64,000 nucleotides of DNA from SZUA-370 sp034003955. Lineage in GTDB: Bacteria > Spirochaetota > Spirochaetia > Treponematales > UBA12059. Shown piece by piece: positions 27,438-35,928 of this stretch (the stretch's first letter is position 1; each line of letters begins with the position of its first letter). Below the pieces are notes generated by a model. It had not been told where the DNA came from. It ran no database searches and saw only the letters and a program-made list of their open reading frames with translations. Where the stretch lies: contig JAVEXO010000002.1 of assembly GCA_034003955.1 (NCBI GenBank), positions 1 through 64,000 on the forward strand, given 5' to 3'. The position numbers and the translations under genes are program-made.

Positions 27438-27932
27438 TTATACCGGCGGGTCGGCATGGAGGTAAATCCCCTGCCCGCTCAGCGAGGCCGCGAACACCGC
27501 AAGGGTTTCTCCCCCAATGGGATGCCTAAGATCTGGGGCTATTTCTACGAGTGGAACGATGACGAAGGCCCGTTCCTTGATGCCTGGATGTGGAATGATC
27601 AGTTCAGGGCTGGTGATGACTTCATTTGCGTACAAGAGAATGTCAATATCAAGGGTTCGAGGCCCTTTTAAGCGTTCCTTTGACCTATCCCTTCCGAATG
27701 CAGTCTCTATAGTCTGGAGGCGCGCAAGCAAGTGAGTAGGACTCAGTGAAGTAGAGCCGGTTACGACAAGATTGAGGAAATCAGGCTGATCGAGCACATA
27801 ACGGGGTGATGTTCTGTATATGGATGAACAGACAAGACCATCCAGGATGAGCCGTAATTCAGCGATAGCGCCGCTTAGAATTGCGGCACTATCACCGGAA
27901 TTTGATCCAAGGCCCAGGTAGACAGTGATCAG
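27438..27932 (-). CDS. folK: HPPK, folate synthesis pyrophosphokinase (non-canonical start)
   Basis: 164-residue 6-hydroxymethyl-7,8-dihydropterin pyrophosphokinase, which transfers pyrophosphate from ATP to the pterin in folate synthesis. The family N-terminus VYLGLGSNSGD and the core LDIDILLYANEVI, then IPHPGIKERAFVIVPL, are present. The conserved N-terminus lies upstream of every ATG, GTG or TTG in the frame: the first standard start (GTG, 27797) would delete the strand with GLGSN. The frame is open back to a CTG at 27930-27932 that overlaps the recA stop, so initiation at CTG (or the following ATC) is inferred, perhaps by coupling to recA. The rest is intact and of normal length. Confidence 0.88.
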   Translation of the reverse strand: MITVYLGLGSNSGDSAAILSGAIAELRLILDGLVCSSIYRTSPRYVLDQPDFLNLVVTGSTSLSPTHLLARLQTIETAFGRDRSKERLKGPRTLDIDILLYANEVITSPELIIPHPGIKERAFVIVPLVEIAPDLRHPIGGETLAVFAASLSGQGIYLHADPPV

Positions 27933-29167
27933 AACAGGCCGCCGTCTTCATCGTCGACCGGCTTGGCCGCCCTGCTGTCTTTTGAGCCTGCAGGAGACGC
28001 AGTCCTGGCTGCCGCTGCCGGCTGGGCTTTGCTCTGAGCAGCCTTAGTCTCAGCCTCTGGTTCTACCGGGGCCTTCTTGCTGGCTGGAACGTCCTCTGCT
28101 ACAGCCGTAGTAGCATCGGCTCCTGCCTTGGCTCCCTGCTTGGATGGAAAGAATATTGCCCTGACCCTGGCTTCTATTTCTGCAGATAGCTCTAGATTCT
28201 GTTCAAGAGTCTGTTTGACGTTTTCTCGCCCCTGGCCCAGCTTTTCCTCACCATAGGTGTACCAGGCGCCCTTCTTGTCTGCTATGCCGCATTTGACTGC
28301 CGCGTCTATGAGGCTTCCTGATGCCGAGAGCCCCTTGCCGAACATTATTTCAAGTTCAACACGCCTGAAGGGTGGAGCGACCTTATTCTTTACAATCTTG
28401 ACGCGGACCTTGTTGCCTACGGCCTCATCGTCTCCTCGCTCTATAGTCTCGATGCGACGTACTTCTATGCGTATCGATGAATAGAACTTGAGGGCGTTAC
28501 CACCGGTGGTTGTCTCGGGGTTTCCGAACATGACGCCAATCTTCATGCGTATCTGGTTAATGAATACAAGGATCGTCTTTGACTTACTTAAACTACCAGT
28601 CAACTTGCGTAGGGCCTGGCTCATCAGACGAGCCTGCAGGCCTACATGGGCGTCACCCATGTCTCCTTCTATCTCGGCTCGTGGGGTAAGAGCCGCGACC
28701 GAATCAATGACTATGATATCGACGGCTCCTGAGCGGACGAGGGACTCGGCTATTTCAAGGGCTTGTTCACCATTGTCGGGTTGTGACACCCACAATTCAT
28801 CGGTATTGACGCCTAAATTCTTGGCGTACACAGGATCGAGTGCATGTTCGGCGTCTATGAACGCAGCTATGCCGCCTTTTTTCTGAGCCTCGGCTATGGC
28901 ATGCAGGGCAAGCGTCGTCTTTCCTGATGATTCCGGACCATAGATTTCAATGATTCTGCCACGAGGGTAACCGCCGACGCCCAGGGCCTCATCGAGGAGG
29001 ATTGAACCTGACGGGATGGACTCGATGCCAAGTGCATTTACATTCTTGCCCAGTTGCATGAGGGAACCCGTGCCATATTGTTTCTCTATCTGAAGCCTGG
29101 CCGCTTCTAGAGCCTTAAGCTTGTCATCGGAACTCTGGCTGCTGTAATTGACTTCAGTCCTGGCCAT
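27929..29167 (-). CDS. recA: recombinase RecA
   Basis: 412-residue RecA, the strand-exchange protein of homologous recombination. Walker A GPESSGKT is near residue 76-83 and Walker B IIVIDSVAAL near 150. Loop L2 (FGNPETTTGGNALKFYSSIR) is intact. Residues after about 340 form a long Ala/Lys/Pro/Glu-rich tail, longer than in E. coli, ending DDEDGGLF. The ATG has AGGAGG upstream and a good promoter at 29224-29252. Its stop overlaps the folK start. Confidence 0.98.
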   Translation of the reverse strand: MARTEVNYSSQSSDDKLKALEAARLQIEKQYGTGSLMQLGKNVNALGIESIPSGSILLDEALGVGGYPRGRIIEIYGPESSGKTTLALHAIAEAQKKGGIAAFIDAEHALDPVYAKNLGVNTDELWVSQPDNGEQALEIAESLVRSGAVDIIVIDSVAALTPRAEIEGDMGDAHVGLQARLMSQALRKLTGSLSKSKTILVFINQIRMKIGVMFGNPETTTGGNALKFYSSIRIEVRRIETIERGDDEAVGNKVRVKIVKNKVAPPFRRVELEIMFGKGLSASGSLIDAAVKCGIADKKGAWYTYGEEKLGQGRENVKQTLEQNLELSAEIEARVRAIFFPSKQGAKAGADATTAVAEDVPASKKAPVEPEAETKAAQSKAQPAAAARTASPAGSKDSRAAKPVDDEDGGLF

Positions 29168-29202
29168 GTAAACCTCCTGCGCGACGAGTACGTTGCCCCG
29201 AG

Positions 29203-29240
29203 CACGGGCGCATTCGACCGCCCACTATACCGCGCCCGTG
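29203..29240. repeat. 9-bp inverted repeat around the recA -10 box
   Basis: CACGGGCGC (29203-29211) and GCGCCCGTG (29232-29240) are perfect reverse complements, 20 bases apart. They flank the recA -10 and transcription start, so this could be an operator or a weak hairpin for readthrough from lolE. Confidence 0.55.
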
Positions 29241-29252
29241 GCATAGTGTCAC
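29224..29252 (-). promoter_or_regulatory. recA promoter
   Basis: On the - strand GTGACA (29247-29252), a 17-base spacer and TATAGT (29224-29229). The leader to the ATG is about 50 bases. No match to the E. coli-type LexA box (CTGT-N8-ACAG) is seen here. Confidence 0.7.
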
Positions 29253-29272
29253 CATCCTGTAGCCATGTGGGA

Positions 29273-30574
29273 TCAACGCTTGCGAAAACCGTCCAAGGGC
29301 GTCAGGGCAGCCGCCCGTCTGGCCGGCCCAAGAGCCGCCACGAAAGACAGGACAACGGTTGCCATGACGACGACTAGTATTTCAGAGAAGGGCACACGAA
29401 CGGGTATTGTCTCCAGGTAGTATCCTGGGTCGAGTATCTTAAACTGCATAGGAACCGCTCTCCCAGCAAGAGCCGCCGACCAAAGACGCACTCGGTTTGC
29501 AAGCCACTCTATGAAGCCTAGTATATCGTTAATACGCAGGCTGACAAGGAGCCCTCCTGCCGATCCTAAAACGGCACCAATACCTCCAATAGCCGCTCCA
29601 CCCATGGAGAAAATACCAGCTAGATCAGAGGCTCCGGCACCCAGGCTTTTCAAGACGGCGATTTCCTGCCCACGTTCCAGTACCAAGGTCGTCAATGCAC
29701 TCGACACATTGACGGCAGCCACCGCTACGGTTACGGCCATGATCAGTAGCAGCATGGTCCTTGTGCTTGCCAGTGACGCAAACAGGTTGCGTTCAACATC
29801 GCGCCATGCGTAGACACTAAAGCCGGCAGGAAGTCTTCCTTCAACGGCTTTTCTTGCTGTATCGGGATGACCAAAAGGGTCATTGGCCTTGATTCCAACA
29901 AAACTGCGGGCATTCTCCTTGGGAAGGACTCTGGCCGCGGTATCCTGCCTCATGAATATCCATTGGGCGTCTAGATCCCTGTAACCAGCCGATACCACCC
30001 CCTGCACCGATAGTATGGTGACACGGGGAGTCATGGCACCACCCTGCCCTTTTCGCAACGAAATAAGGTTGATGCTGTCACCCGGGCCCACGCCCAGCTT
30101 TTCTGCCATTGCCGCACCGATAAGGGCATCATAGGGACGTGCCAGTGATAGTGTGCCCGCTTCAAGCGTGAGGAATGCAGCCGTGGATGAATCAGACAGG
30201 AAGCCTGGTTCAACTCCGCGCAGCGCTGCCCCTTCCTTCTTGCCATTGGCAAACACGACACCGAGCGATTGTGTCTCTATCCATGCACCTGTAATGCCTG
30301 GTGATGCCAGCGCTGCGTCCCGTGCTCCCTCGTAGTCGCTCGAGGCGTACGAGAAGGCCTGCGCGTGATAGGTACCCAATTCTACATAGCGGGAGCTGAT
30401 GCCCTGAATCATGCCGTCGGCAACCTGCATGACCGTTATCAATGGAACCAGGCTCAAGGCTACGCTGAGGACCGCACCGGCAAGAGCCTTGCGTGCCTGG
30501 TCCCGGCTACCATCGGCCCCTTTTCTTCCCAGGAAGAATCGAGCGGAGATAAACGATACAGGGGCTCCCTTCAT
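29273..30574 (-). CDS. lolE: LolE-type lipoprotein-releasing permease
   Basis: 433-residue FtsX/MacB-like permease with four membrane helices: one near the N-terminus (about 30-50), a large periplasmic domain, then three (about 270-300, 325-350, 395-420). VLERGQEIAVLKSLGAGASD is the typical coupling segment that meets the ATPase. With LolC and LolD it extracts lipoproteins from the inner membrane for outer-membrane delivery. LolC versus LolE naming is by order only. ATGA overlap with lolD. Confidence 0.87.
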   Translation of the reverse strand: MKGAPVSFISARFFLGRKGADGSRDQARKALAGAVLSVALSLVPLITVMQVADGMIQGISSRYVELGTYHAQAFSYASSDYEGARDAALASPGITGAWIETQSLGVVFANGKKEGAALRGVEPGFLSDSSTAAFLTLEAGTLSLARPYDALIGAAMAEKLGVGPGDSINLISLRKGQGGAMTPRVTILSVQGVVSAGYRDLDAQWIFMRQDTAARVLPKENARSFVGIKANDPFGHPDTARKAVEGRLPAGFSVYAWRDVERNLFASLASTRTMLLLIMAVTVAVAAVNVSSALTTLVLERGQEIAVLKSLGAGASDLAGIFSMGGAAIGGIGAVLGSAGGLLVSLRINDILGFIEWLANRVRLWSAALAGRAVPMQFKILDPGYYLETIPVRVPFSEILVVVMATVVLSFVAALGPARRAAALTPLDGFRKR

Positions 30575-31251
30575 AGTTCTTCCAGAGCGCCATCATGCAG
30601 GAGGAAGCGCCTTGAGGCACGTGCAGCCAGTTCTGGATCATGGGTCACGACAAGGAGCGTTGTGTCACGACGAGCGGCCATATCGAAGAGCAAATCCTCT
30701 ACCGACAAGGCGCTCGCCCTGTCGAGGTTGCCTGTAGGCTCGTCTGCAAGGACTATGTCTGGGTCATTTATGAGGGCTCTGGCTATGGCTACACGCTGTC
30801 GTTCACCACCAGACAGTTTTGCCGGCACATGATTGAGCCGCTCTCCTAGCCCTACCGATTCTAAGAGAGGCCTGGCCTTTGCGATGGAGGCCATCTTATC
30901 CCCTGTCAGCATGAAGGCCGGAAGCATGACGTTTTCAAGGGCAGTAAAGTCCTTGAGGAGATAATGAAACTGGAACACGAAACCTACGGTACGAGCGCGG
31001 AATACCGACAGCCTGTCGTCGCTTGCACGCGCGATGTCCACCCCACCGACCCGCACTTCTCCAGAGCTGGGTTTGTCGAGCCCACCAAGTATAGACAAAA
31101 GGGTGCTCTTGCCGCAGCCACTTGGCCCCGTAATGGATGCACAGTCACCACGGCTCAGCCTCAGGTCTATGCCGCCCAGGATCTCAAGATCCTCGGCCTC
31201 GCTTCTAAACGTCTTGCGAAGAGCCTCGCATAGTATTACATCATCATTCAT
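30571..31251 (-). CDS. lolD: LolD-type ABC transporter ATPase
   Basis: 226-residue ATPase powering the lipoprotein-release complex. Walker A is GPSGCGKST, signature LSGGERQRVAIARAL, Walker B DIVLADEPTGNLD, and the switch His lies in LLVVTHDPELA. The start MNDDVILCEAL at 31251 has GGAGG upstream and overlaps lolC by 8 bases; longer in-frame starts would run into lolC and are rejected. Confidence 0.93.
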   Translation of the reverse strand: MNDDVILCEALRKTFRSEAEDLEILGGIDLRLSRGDCASITGPSGCGKSTLLSILGGLDKPSSGEVRVGGVDIARASDDRLSVFRARTVGFVFQFHYLLKDFTALENVMLPAFMLTGDKMASIAKARPLLESVGLGERLNHVPAKLSGGERQRVAIARALINDPDIVLADEPTGNLDRASALSVEDLLFDMAARRDTTLLVVTHDPELAARASRRFLLHDGALEEL

Positions 31252-32485
31252 CGCGAAGAACCTCCGAAGGCAGAATCCTTGATACGCGGGAACTGGCCGC
31301 CCATGCCGCTGCAAGAGCCGAAAAGGCTCCGGCGGCAAATATAAAAAACGTCTCGGGGAAGGACAGTCGTACAGGAACGTCGCCTATATAGAATAAGTCT
31401 GGAGAGAAGAACTGGAAACCAGAGCCGGATCGGCCAAGTACGGTATACATGAAGGCGACGACAGTCTCTATGCCGGAAAACACGGCGTTGACATTCATGG
31501 CGACCAGGAGTCCCAGGAACAGACCCAGGCTTGCTCCACCCAGACCGGTAATCATGCCATCGAGCATGAATATGCCACGTATGTCTTTTGAGCCCGAGCC
31601 AAGAGCCTTCATGGTGGCTATGTCCTCGACCCGACCATAGACGGCCTTACGCATGGAATGAAATATATTGACGCCTACGACTAGAAAAATAAGACCTACG
31701 AGCATCATCATCACAGATTTTTCCATCCGCAGAGCGCCGAAGAAGGCTCTGTTGTATTCTCGCCAACTCTGGGCCCCGACAATGCCTGCTCGAGACAGAG
31801 ACGCCAAGGCTCTGGCATCGTCGTAACGATCATGGAGGCGTATGCCAAGGATGGGGGTCTCTCCGGATGCCAGCTCGTATGACGATGATTCATTGAGGAA
31901 GGCCAGAGCCGCGTCATAGTCATAGTAGCCGCTGTGATAGATGCCCGCTACGTGAATATCGACCATGCGTGTCTCTATGCCCAGTTCAATGTCGGCCGAC
32001 ACATGAAGCACAGAGACGGTATCACCAACCCTCAGATTGAGGCTGCGCGACAGTACCGAACCGATGAGAAGCCCACCAGTGCGTTCTCCGGAACGCAATT
32101 CTATCCTTGAGGCCATTGCCGGATCCACCATGAAGGCCTCGTCTGGAATGATCTTTATGCGCAACGCCGTCGCCTTGCCCTGAGCATTGCTCATCATCGT
32201 GCGAACATCGACGAATGGCATGATAGTCTCAGAATCGGGTAGAGCCTTGCGTATGGCATCGATGTCTGCGGAGTCCGATGGAATGCGCAGGTGATAGCTA
32301 TCTAAGTCTAGCACGGCGTCTATGAAGCTAAGCTGGAAACCATTCATGACGCCTATGACGCAAAGCAAGGCCGCGACGCCAACGGCTATGCCCGCCGTAG
32401 AAGGAGCAAGGGAAGGCCCTGTCTCTCCTCTGGAGCGGAGGAACCATCTGGAAGCCACGAAGCTGGTCCACGATGAACCCCGCAT
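31244..32485 (-). CDS. lolC: LolC-type lipoprotein-releasing permease
   Basis: 413-residue FtsX-family permease, partner of the downstream lolD and lolE. The N-terminus (SFVASRWFLRSRG, then a membrane helix with GIAVGVAALLCVIGVMNGFQ) is typical of LolC/E. A periplasmic domain follows, then three C-terminal helices. VYGRVEDIATMKALGSGSKD is the ATPase-contact segment. It shares one base with the preceding YwqK-like gene. Confidence 0.9.
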   Translation of the reverse strand: MRGSSWTSFVASRWFLRSRGETGPSLAPSTAGIAVGVAALLCVIGVMNGFQLSFIDAVLDLDSYHLRIPSDSADIDAIRKALPDSETIMPFVDVRTMMSNAQGKATALRIKIIPDEAFMVDPAMASRIELRSGERTGGLLIGSVLSRSLNLRVGDTVSVLHVSADIELGIETRMVDIHVAGIYHSGYYDYDAALAFLNESSSYELASGETPILGIRLHDRYDDARALASLSRAGIVGAQSWREYNRAFFGALRMEKSVMMMLVGLIFLVVGVNIFHSMRKAVYGRVEDIATMKALGSGSKDIRGIFMLDGMITGLGGASLGLFLGLLVAMNVNAVFSGIETVVAFMYTVLGRSGSGFQFFSPDLFYIGDVPVRLSFPETFFIFAAGAFSALAAAWAASSRVSRILPSEVLRDE

Positions 32486-33594
32486 TAGAATCTCCTCGAT
32501 CTGACGACCTGACCGTCCTTGAGTATCTCTTCAAGCACTCTTCGTCCATCCTCGTATCGAACACGCACAAAGGCGACACCCCGGCTATAGAGTTCTTCTG
32601 TATGGACGAGAGGCGATTCGTAGCTGACTATAGACTCGATGAGTCCATCAACGAATGTCTTTGTAATCTTTAGCATATCGTCTGAATCGTACTCATAGGT
32701 ACTGCTCCGCACTTGACCATTGGCAATTGTCTCTACACGCTTTAATCGTCCTTTAAAATCATAGTCTCTCTTGACGAGCGATTGCACGATTCCGTTGATC
32801 TCTATGCTAAGGCTCGTTACGAGCCCCGCTGCTACACCCTCAGCGGCATAGCTAGTTGTGTTCTTGGTACCATCATCTTTCTCTACTATGCTTTGTATCA
32901 GTGTTCCATCCTGCCATTCGCGGCTCTCTTGACTCTTGAGCACAGCGTCTACATAGACAGAGACGCGTACGAGCCTGCCGGCCTGGTCATAGCTTCTAAG
33001 CTCCAATCCATCCTTGCCTTCTCGCCAGAAGGATTGCCCGCCCATTGGAGATGAACTGTAGCCAAAGGAGAGGTCTCTTGAGTCTCTTACAGAAGCCAGG
33101 CGTCCGCCGGGTGCATATACATACACCATGCTTGACGATTCTTCACCCGTACGGCTCGTCGTCTTGGACTGCAGCCTGCCAGATGCATACTGGTATGTTG
33201 TCTCCTCGATGTTTCCTTCGTCAAAAAATTGGCGTTCCAGTCTCAACCGTCCCTCGTCGTCGTACAGCCGTTCCTCTGTAAGCACGGAGCCCTCGCTGTA
33301 GGCTTCCCGTGACAGCAGGCCACCCGACAGGTAGGATCTATGCCATGTCTTGAGAATGGCTCCATCATGGTAGAGCTCCGCCCGTTCGGTGTTTTCGTTT
33401 TTCGATACGAGGAGCGCATACTCGGCTCCAAGGGGCCCTGCTATCCTTTCAAGGGACATGCCCGATGCATCGGAGGCATACCATAGCCGGCTCTCCAGTA
33501 TTGAACCATCCTGGGCAGAGAGCCCCCTGATGCCGATGGCAAGAAACGATGCCAGGCAGAGGTATGTGACTAAGGTCGAAGCCTTCTGCTTCAA
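32485..33594 (-). CDS. secreted YwqK-like repeat protein
   Basis: 369-residue protein with a type I signal peptide (about residues 1-27, cut near LSAQD). The mature part is built of repeats of about 20-25 residues of the form 'Y..DGRL..E..F.DG', for example LYDDEGRLRLERQFFDEGNI and YEYDSDDMLKITKTFVDGLI. This is the YwqK/MORN-like repeat type, sometimes annotated as an antitoxin by name only; no toxin gene is nearby. Envelope location next to the Lol genes suggests a structural role, but function is unknown. ATGA overlap with ftsY. Confidence 0.7.
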   Translation of the reverse strand: MKQKASTLVTYLCLASFLAIGIRGLSAQDGSILESRLWYASDASGMSLERIAGPLGAEYALLVSKNENTERAELYHDGAILKTWHRSYLSGGLLSREAYSEGSVLTEERLYDDEGRLRLERQFFDEGNIEETTYQYASGRLQSKTTSRTGEESSSMVYVYAPGGRLASVRDSRDLSFGYSSSPMGGQSFWREGKDGLELRSYDQAGRLVRVSVYVDAVLKSQESREWQDGTLIQSIVEKDDGTKNTTSYAAEGVAAGLVTSLSIEINGIVQSLVKRDYDFKGRLKRVETIANGQVRSSTYEYDSDDMLKITKTFVDGLIESIVSYESPLVHTEELYSRGVAFVRVRYEDGRRVLEEILKDGQVVRSRRF

Positions 33595-34466
33595 GATTCG
33601 AGTCCCAGGAATTCATCAAGGTACTGCTCTGGATCGAAGGGCCGTATGTCTTCATAGCGTTCACCGTCGCAGATGAAGGCCGTGGGAATGCCTAGTTGTC
33701 TGGCTATTGCTATGGCCACGCCTCCCTTGGCGCTTGAATCGTATTTTGTAAGAACGATGCCATCTATAGTAACGGCTTCGGAGAAGGTCTCGGCCTGCCT
33801 GAGCGCATTCTGGCCCGTAGTCGCGTCGACCACAAGGAGACGTACATAGCAATCAGGATCCGCCTTGGCGGCGACTATCTTGTCCATCTTCTCGAGTTCT
33901 TTTATGAGATTCTGCTTTGTATGCATTCTACCAGCGGTATCTGCTATTATAAGGTCCGATCCATCCTTTATACCTGCTTCTATGGCGTCGTAGAGAACGG
34001 CTCCAGAGTCCGAACCTCGATCCTGAGAAACAACCCGTATGCCGAGCCTGTCTCCATGAGCCTTTAACTGCTCTATGGCAGCCGCCCTGAAGGTATCCCC
34101 TGCGGCGAGTATGGCCTTGCCGGCATCTCCCCTGTCCAGCCAGTAGCTAGCCAGCTTGGCGGCAGTAGTTGTCTTGCCTACACCGTTTACACCGAGGAGC
34201 ATCACCACGTTCAATGCTCCTGAAGAAGGCTGTATTGAGACCGCTCGTAAATAGCCAGAAAGCAGCTTCTTGAGTTCAAGACGGGCTTGATACCCTGTCT
34301 TGACGCCGGCCTTGGCGCATGCAGCCTTGAGTTCTATAACGACAGAGTCTGCCAGGGTGCCGCCCAAGTCTCCTTCTACAAGGAGATCGGCCAGATCATC
34401 CCAGTCTTCGTCTCCGATTGCAGCCATACCGAGCAGCTTTCGTACTCGTTCACCGAACCTCATCAT
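33591..34466 (-). CDS. ftsY: signal recognition particle receptor FtsY
   Basis: 291-residue SRP receptor GTPase that docks ribosome-SRP complexes at the membrane. It has the N helical domain (about 1-85) and the G domain with G1 LLGVNGVGKTTTAAKLA, G3 DTAGRMHT and G4 TKYDSSAKGG. It lacks the long acidic A domain of E. coli, as in many short FtsY forms. AAGGAG precedes two adjacent ATGs; either may be used. Confidence 0.95.
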   Translation of the reverse strand: MMRFGERVRKLLGMAAIGDEDWDDLADLLVEGDLGGTLADSVVIELKAACAKAGVKTGYQARLELKKLLSGYLRAVSIQPSSGALNVVMLLGVNGVGKTTTAAKLASYWLDRGDAGKAILAAGDTFRAAAIEQLKAHGDRLGIRVVSQDRGSDSGAVLYDAIEAGIKDGSDLIIADTAGRMHTKQNLIKELEKMDKIVAAKADPDCYVRLLVVDATTGQNALRQAETFSEAVTIDGIVLTKYDSSAKGGVAIAIARQLGIPTAFICDGERYEDIRPFDPEQYLDEFLGLES

Positions 34467-34484
34467 GTCTCCTTTAGTAGATGC

Positions 34485-35924
34485 TTACCGTGCTGAATCT
34501 ATATATGCACGGAGCTTAAATAGAGCATTAATAGCCGTTCCAGCCGTAACGGCGGCAGAGGCCCAGAAAATTGTCTGTGATGTATAGAATTTTGTCTCTA
34601 GCATCGTCGCTGTAGCCACATCGAATGTGCCAAACGCAACGCTTGAAGCAAGGGATTCAAGCAACGATAGGTAGGTCTGAAAGAGTCCCCCTGCAATGAC
34701 TGGTACGGGCAAGGATGCCACAAACCAACCGAGAGAACGGTAGAAGGCTCCTTTCCGTTCATCGAATCTATCGTTGAAGACTAGACCATCGGATGGAAGC
34801 AGCTCTATCAGTCTATCATCGATAGTCGACTCTGGCCGAAGCACTAGCTGTGTATCATCGAAGCCTGGCATAGAAACCCTGGCTACCCTGGGAAAGGCCG
34901 CGCCCGCTACATCGAGGGGGGTATATCCTGCCTGAAAACCATCGAGATGAATCGACGCACCTGTAGGTTGGCTCGTAAGCATTAGATTACGTGCAGGCAT
35001 TTCTTCTAGCGTAATATCTATCAAAAGGTCTTTCCCGAGGTCAGCCTGGAACATCATGAAAGACGGAGAAAAACCATGTGCCACGGCAGATGCCTTGTGT
35101 TGGCCCGACGAGTAGTACAGTACAGACGATTCTGTAAAAGGCACTTCATCTATGAGGAGTTCGGCATCCGGTGGGCTAATCCTAAAAACAATGCGGGCAT
35201 AGTTTGTCCCCATGATGGCCTTCGCTGCGGGTCGAATAAAGGCCTGCAAGGCCTCGTCGAGGCCATCCTTTGAGGCAAAGTTTTCTGTAGACCATACGGT
35301 TCTGTCGAGTGAGGCAACATAGAGGGATAGCTCAACAGCGATATAGTCTCCTATGCCTCGCATGCTACCATACACAAGCATGTCGAGTTTCTTCTCAAAG
35401 CAGAGGGAAGCAGGGTCTAGGGTGGGAGGCAGGAGAATATCATTCTTGTGCTCTGACCAAGGAATGATGGCAAGAGCCAATCCATAGTCTGGGATGCTCT
35501 GGGTGATTGTTTTCTGCAGGTTTTCAAGCGCCGTCTCGGCCTTGCGTATTGAAGACTCGGCGCTCAGTATATCGGCTGCACGCTTGCTGGGGTCACGAAC
35601 GGACAAGGCTGTGATATCACGTTTAGAACGAGCCGATGAAACTGCCTTCCTGGCGGCTTCTAGCCTTGTTTCATCAGTCTTCTTGGCAATAGCCACGAGT
35701 TCTTCCTCGTCAGGATAGCGTAGTTTTACAAAGTCCAGTGAATCCATCAGCTGTCTTGGCACGAGTACCGCCGCATTAAGCAGTTCTGTAGCTGATTCTT
35801 CTACAGAAAGTTCACAGAAGCCAATGGTCAATGACTGTGCCTGACAGGGAACCTGCGACAAGCTTATTAAGGCGAGCACCATGAAGACAGACGTCGTGCC
35901 TAGAGGGCGGGCTAGCCTTCCCAT
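34485..35924 (-). CDS. secreted PEGA-domain protein
   Basis: 479-residue protein with a signal peptide at about 1-29 (hydrophobic FMVLALISLSQVP). A helical region (about 40-140) is followed by a beta-rich part with two PEGA-like repeats (VFRISPPDAELLIDEVPF and LTSQPTGASIHLDGFQAGYT). Two hydrophobic stretches near the C-terminus may be membrane helices. PEGA domains are found in surface or wall-linked proteins; the function here is unknown. The start at 35924 follows prfB by 4 bases; the open frame extends further into prfB, but the signal peptide fixes this start. Confidence 0.75.
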   Translation of the reverse strand: MGRLARPLGTTSVFMVLALISLSQVPCQAQSLTIGFCELSVEESATELLNAAVLVPRQLMDSLDFVKLRYPDEEELVAIAKKTDETRLEAARKAVSSARSKRDITALSVRDPSKRAADILSAESSIRKAETALENLQKTITQSIPDYGLALAIIPWSEHKNDILLPPTLDPASLCFEKKLDMLVYGSMRGIGDYIAVELSLYVASLDRTVWSTENFASKDGLDEALQAFIRPAAKAIMGTNYARIVFRISPPDAELLIDEVPFTESSVLYYSSGQHKASAVAHGFSPSFMMFQADLGKDLLIDITLEEMPARNLMLTSQPTGASIHLDGFQAGYTPLDVAGAAFPRVARVSMPGFDDTQLVLRPESTIDDRLIELLPSDGLVFNDRFDERKGAFYRSLGWFVASLPVPVIAGGLFQTYLSLLESLASSVAFGTFDVATATMLETKFYTSQTIFWASAAVTAGTAINALFKLRAYIDSAR

Positions 35925-35928
35925 CGTA

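Noticed and set aside
32485..33594. Toxin-antitoxin antitoxin (YwqK label)
   Set aside because: The protein has a secretion signal and no toxin gene nearby; the label reflects only the repeat family name.
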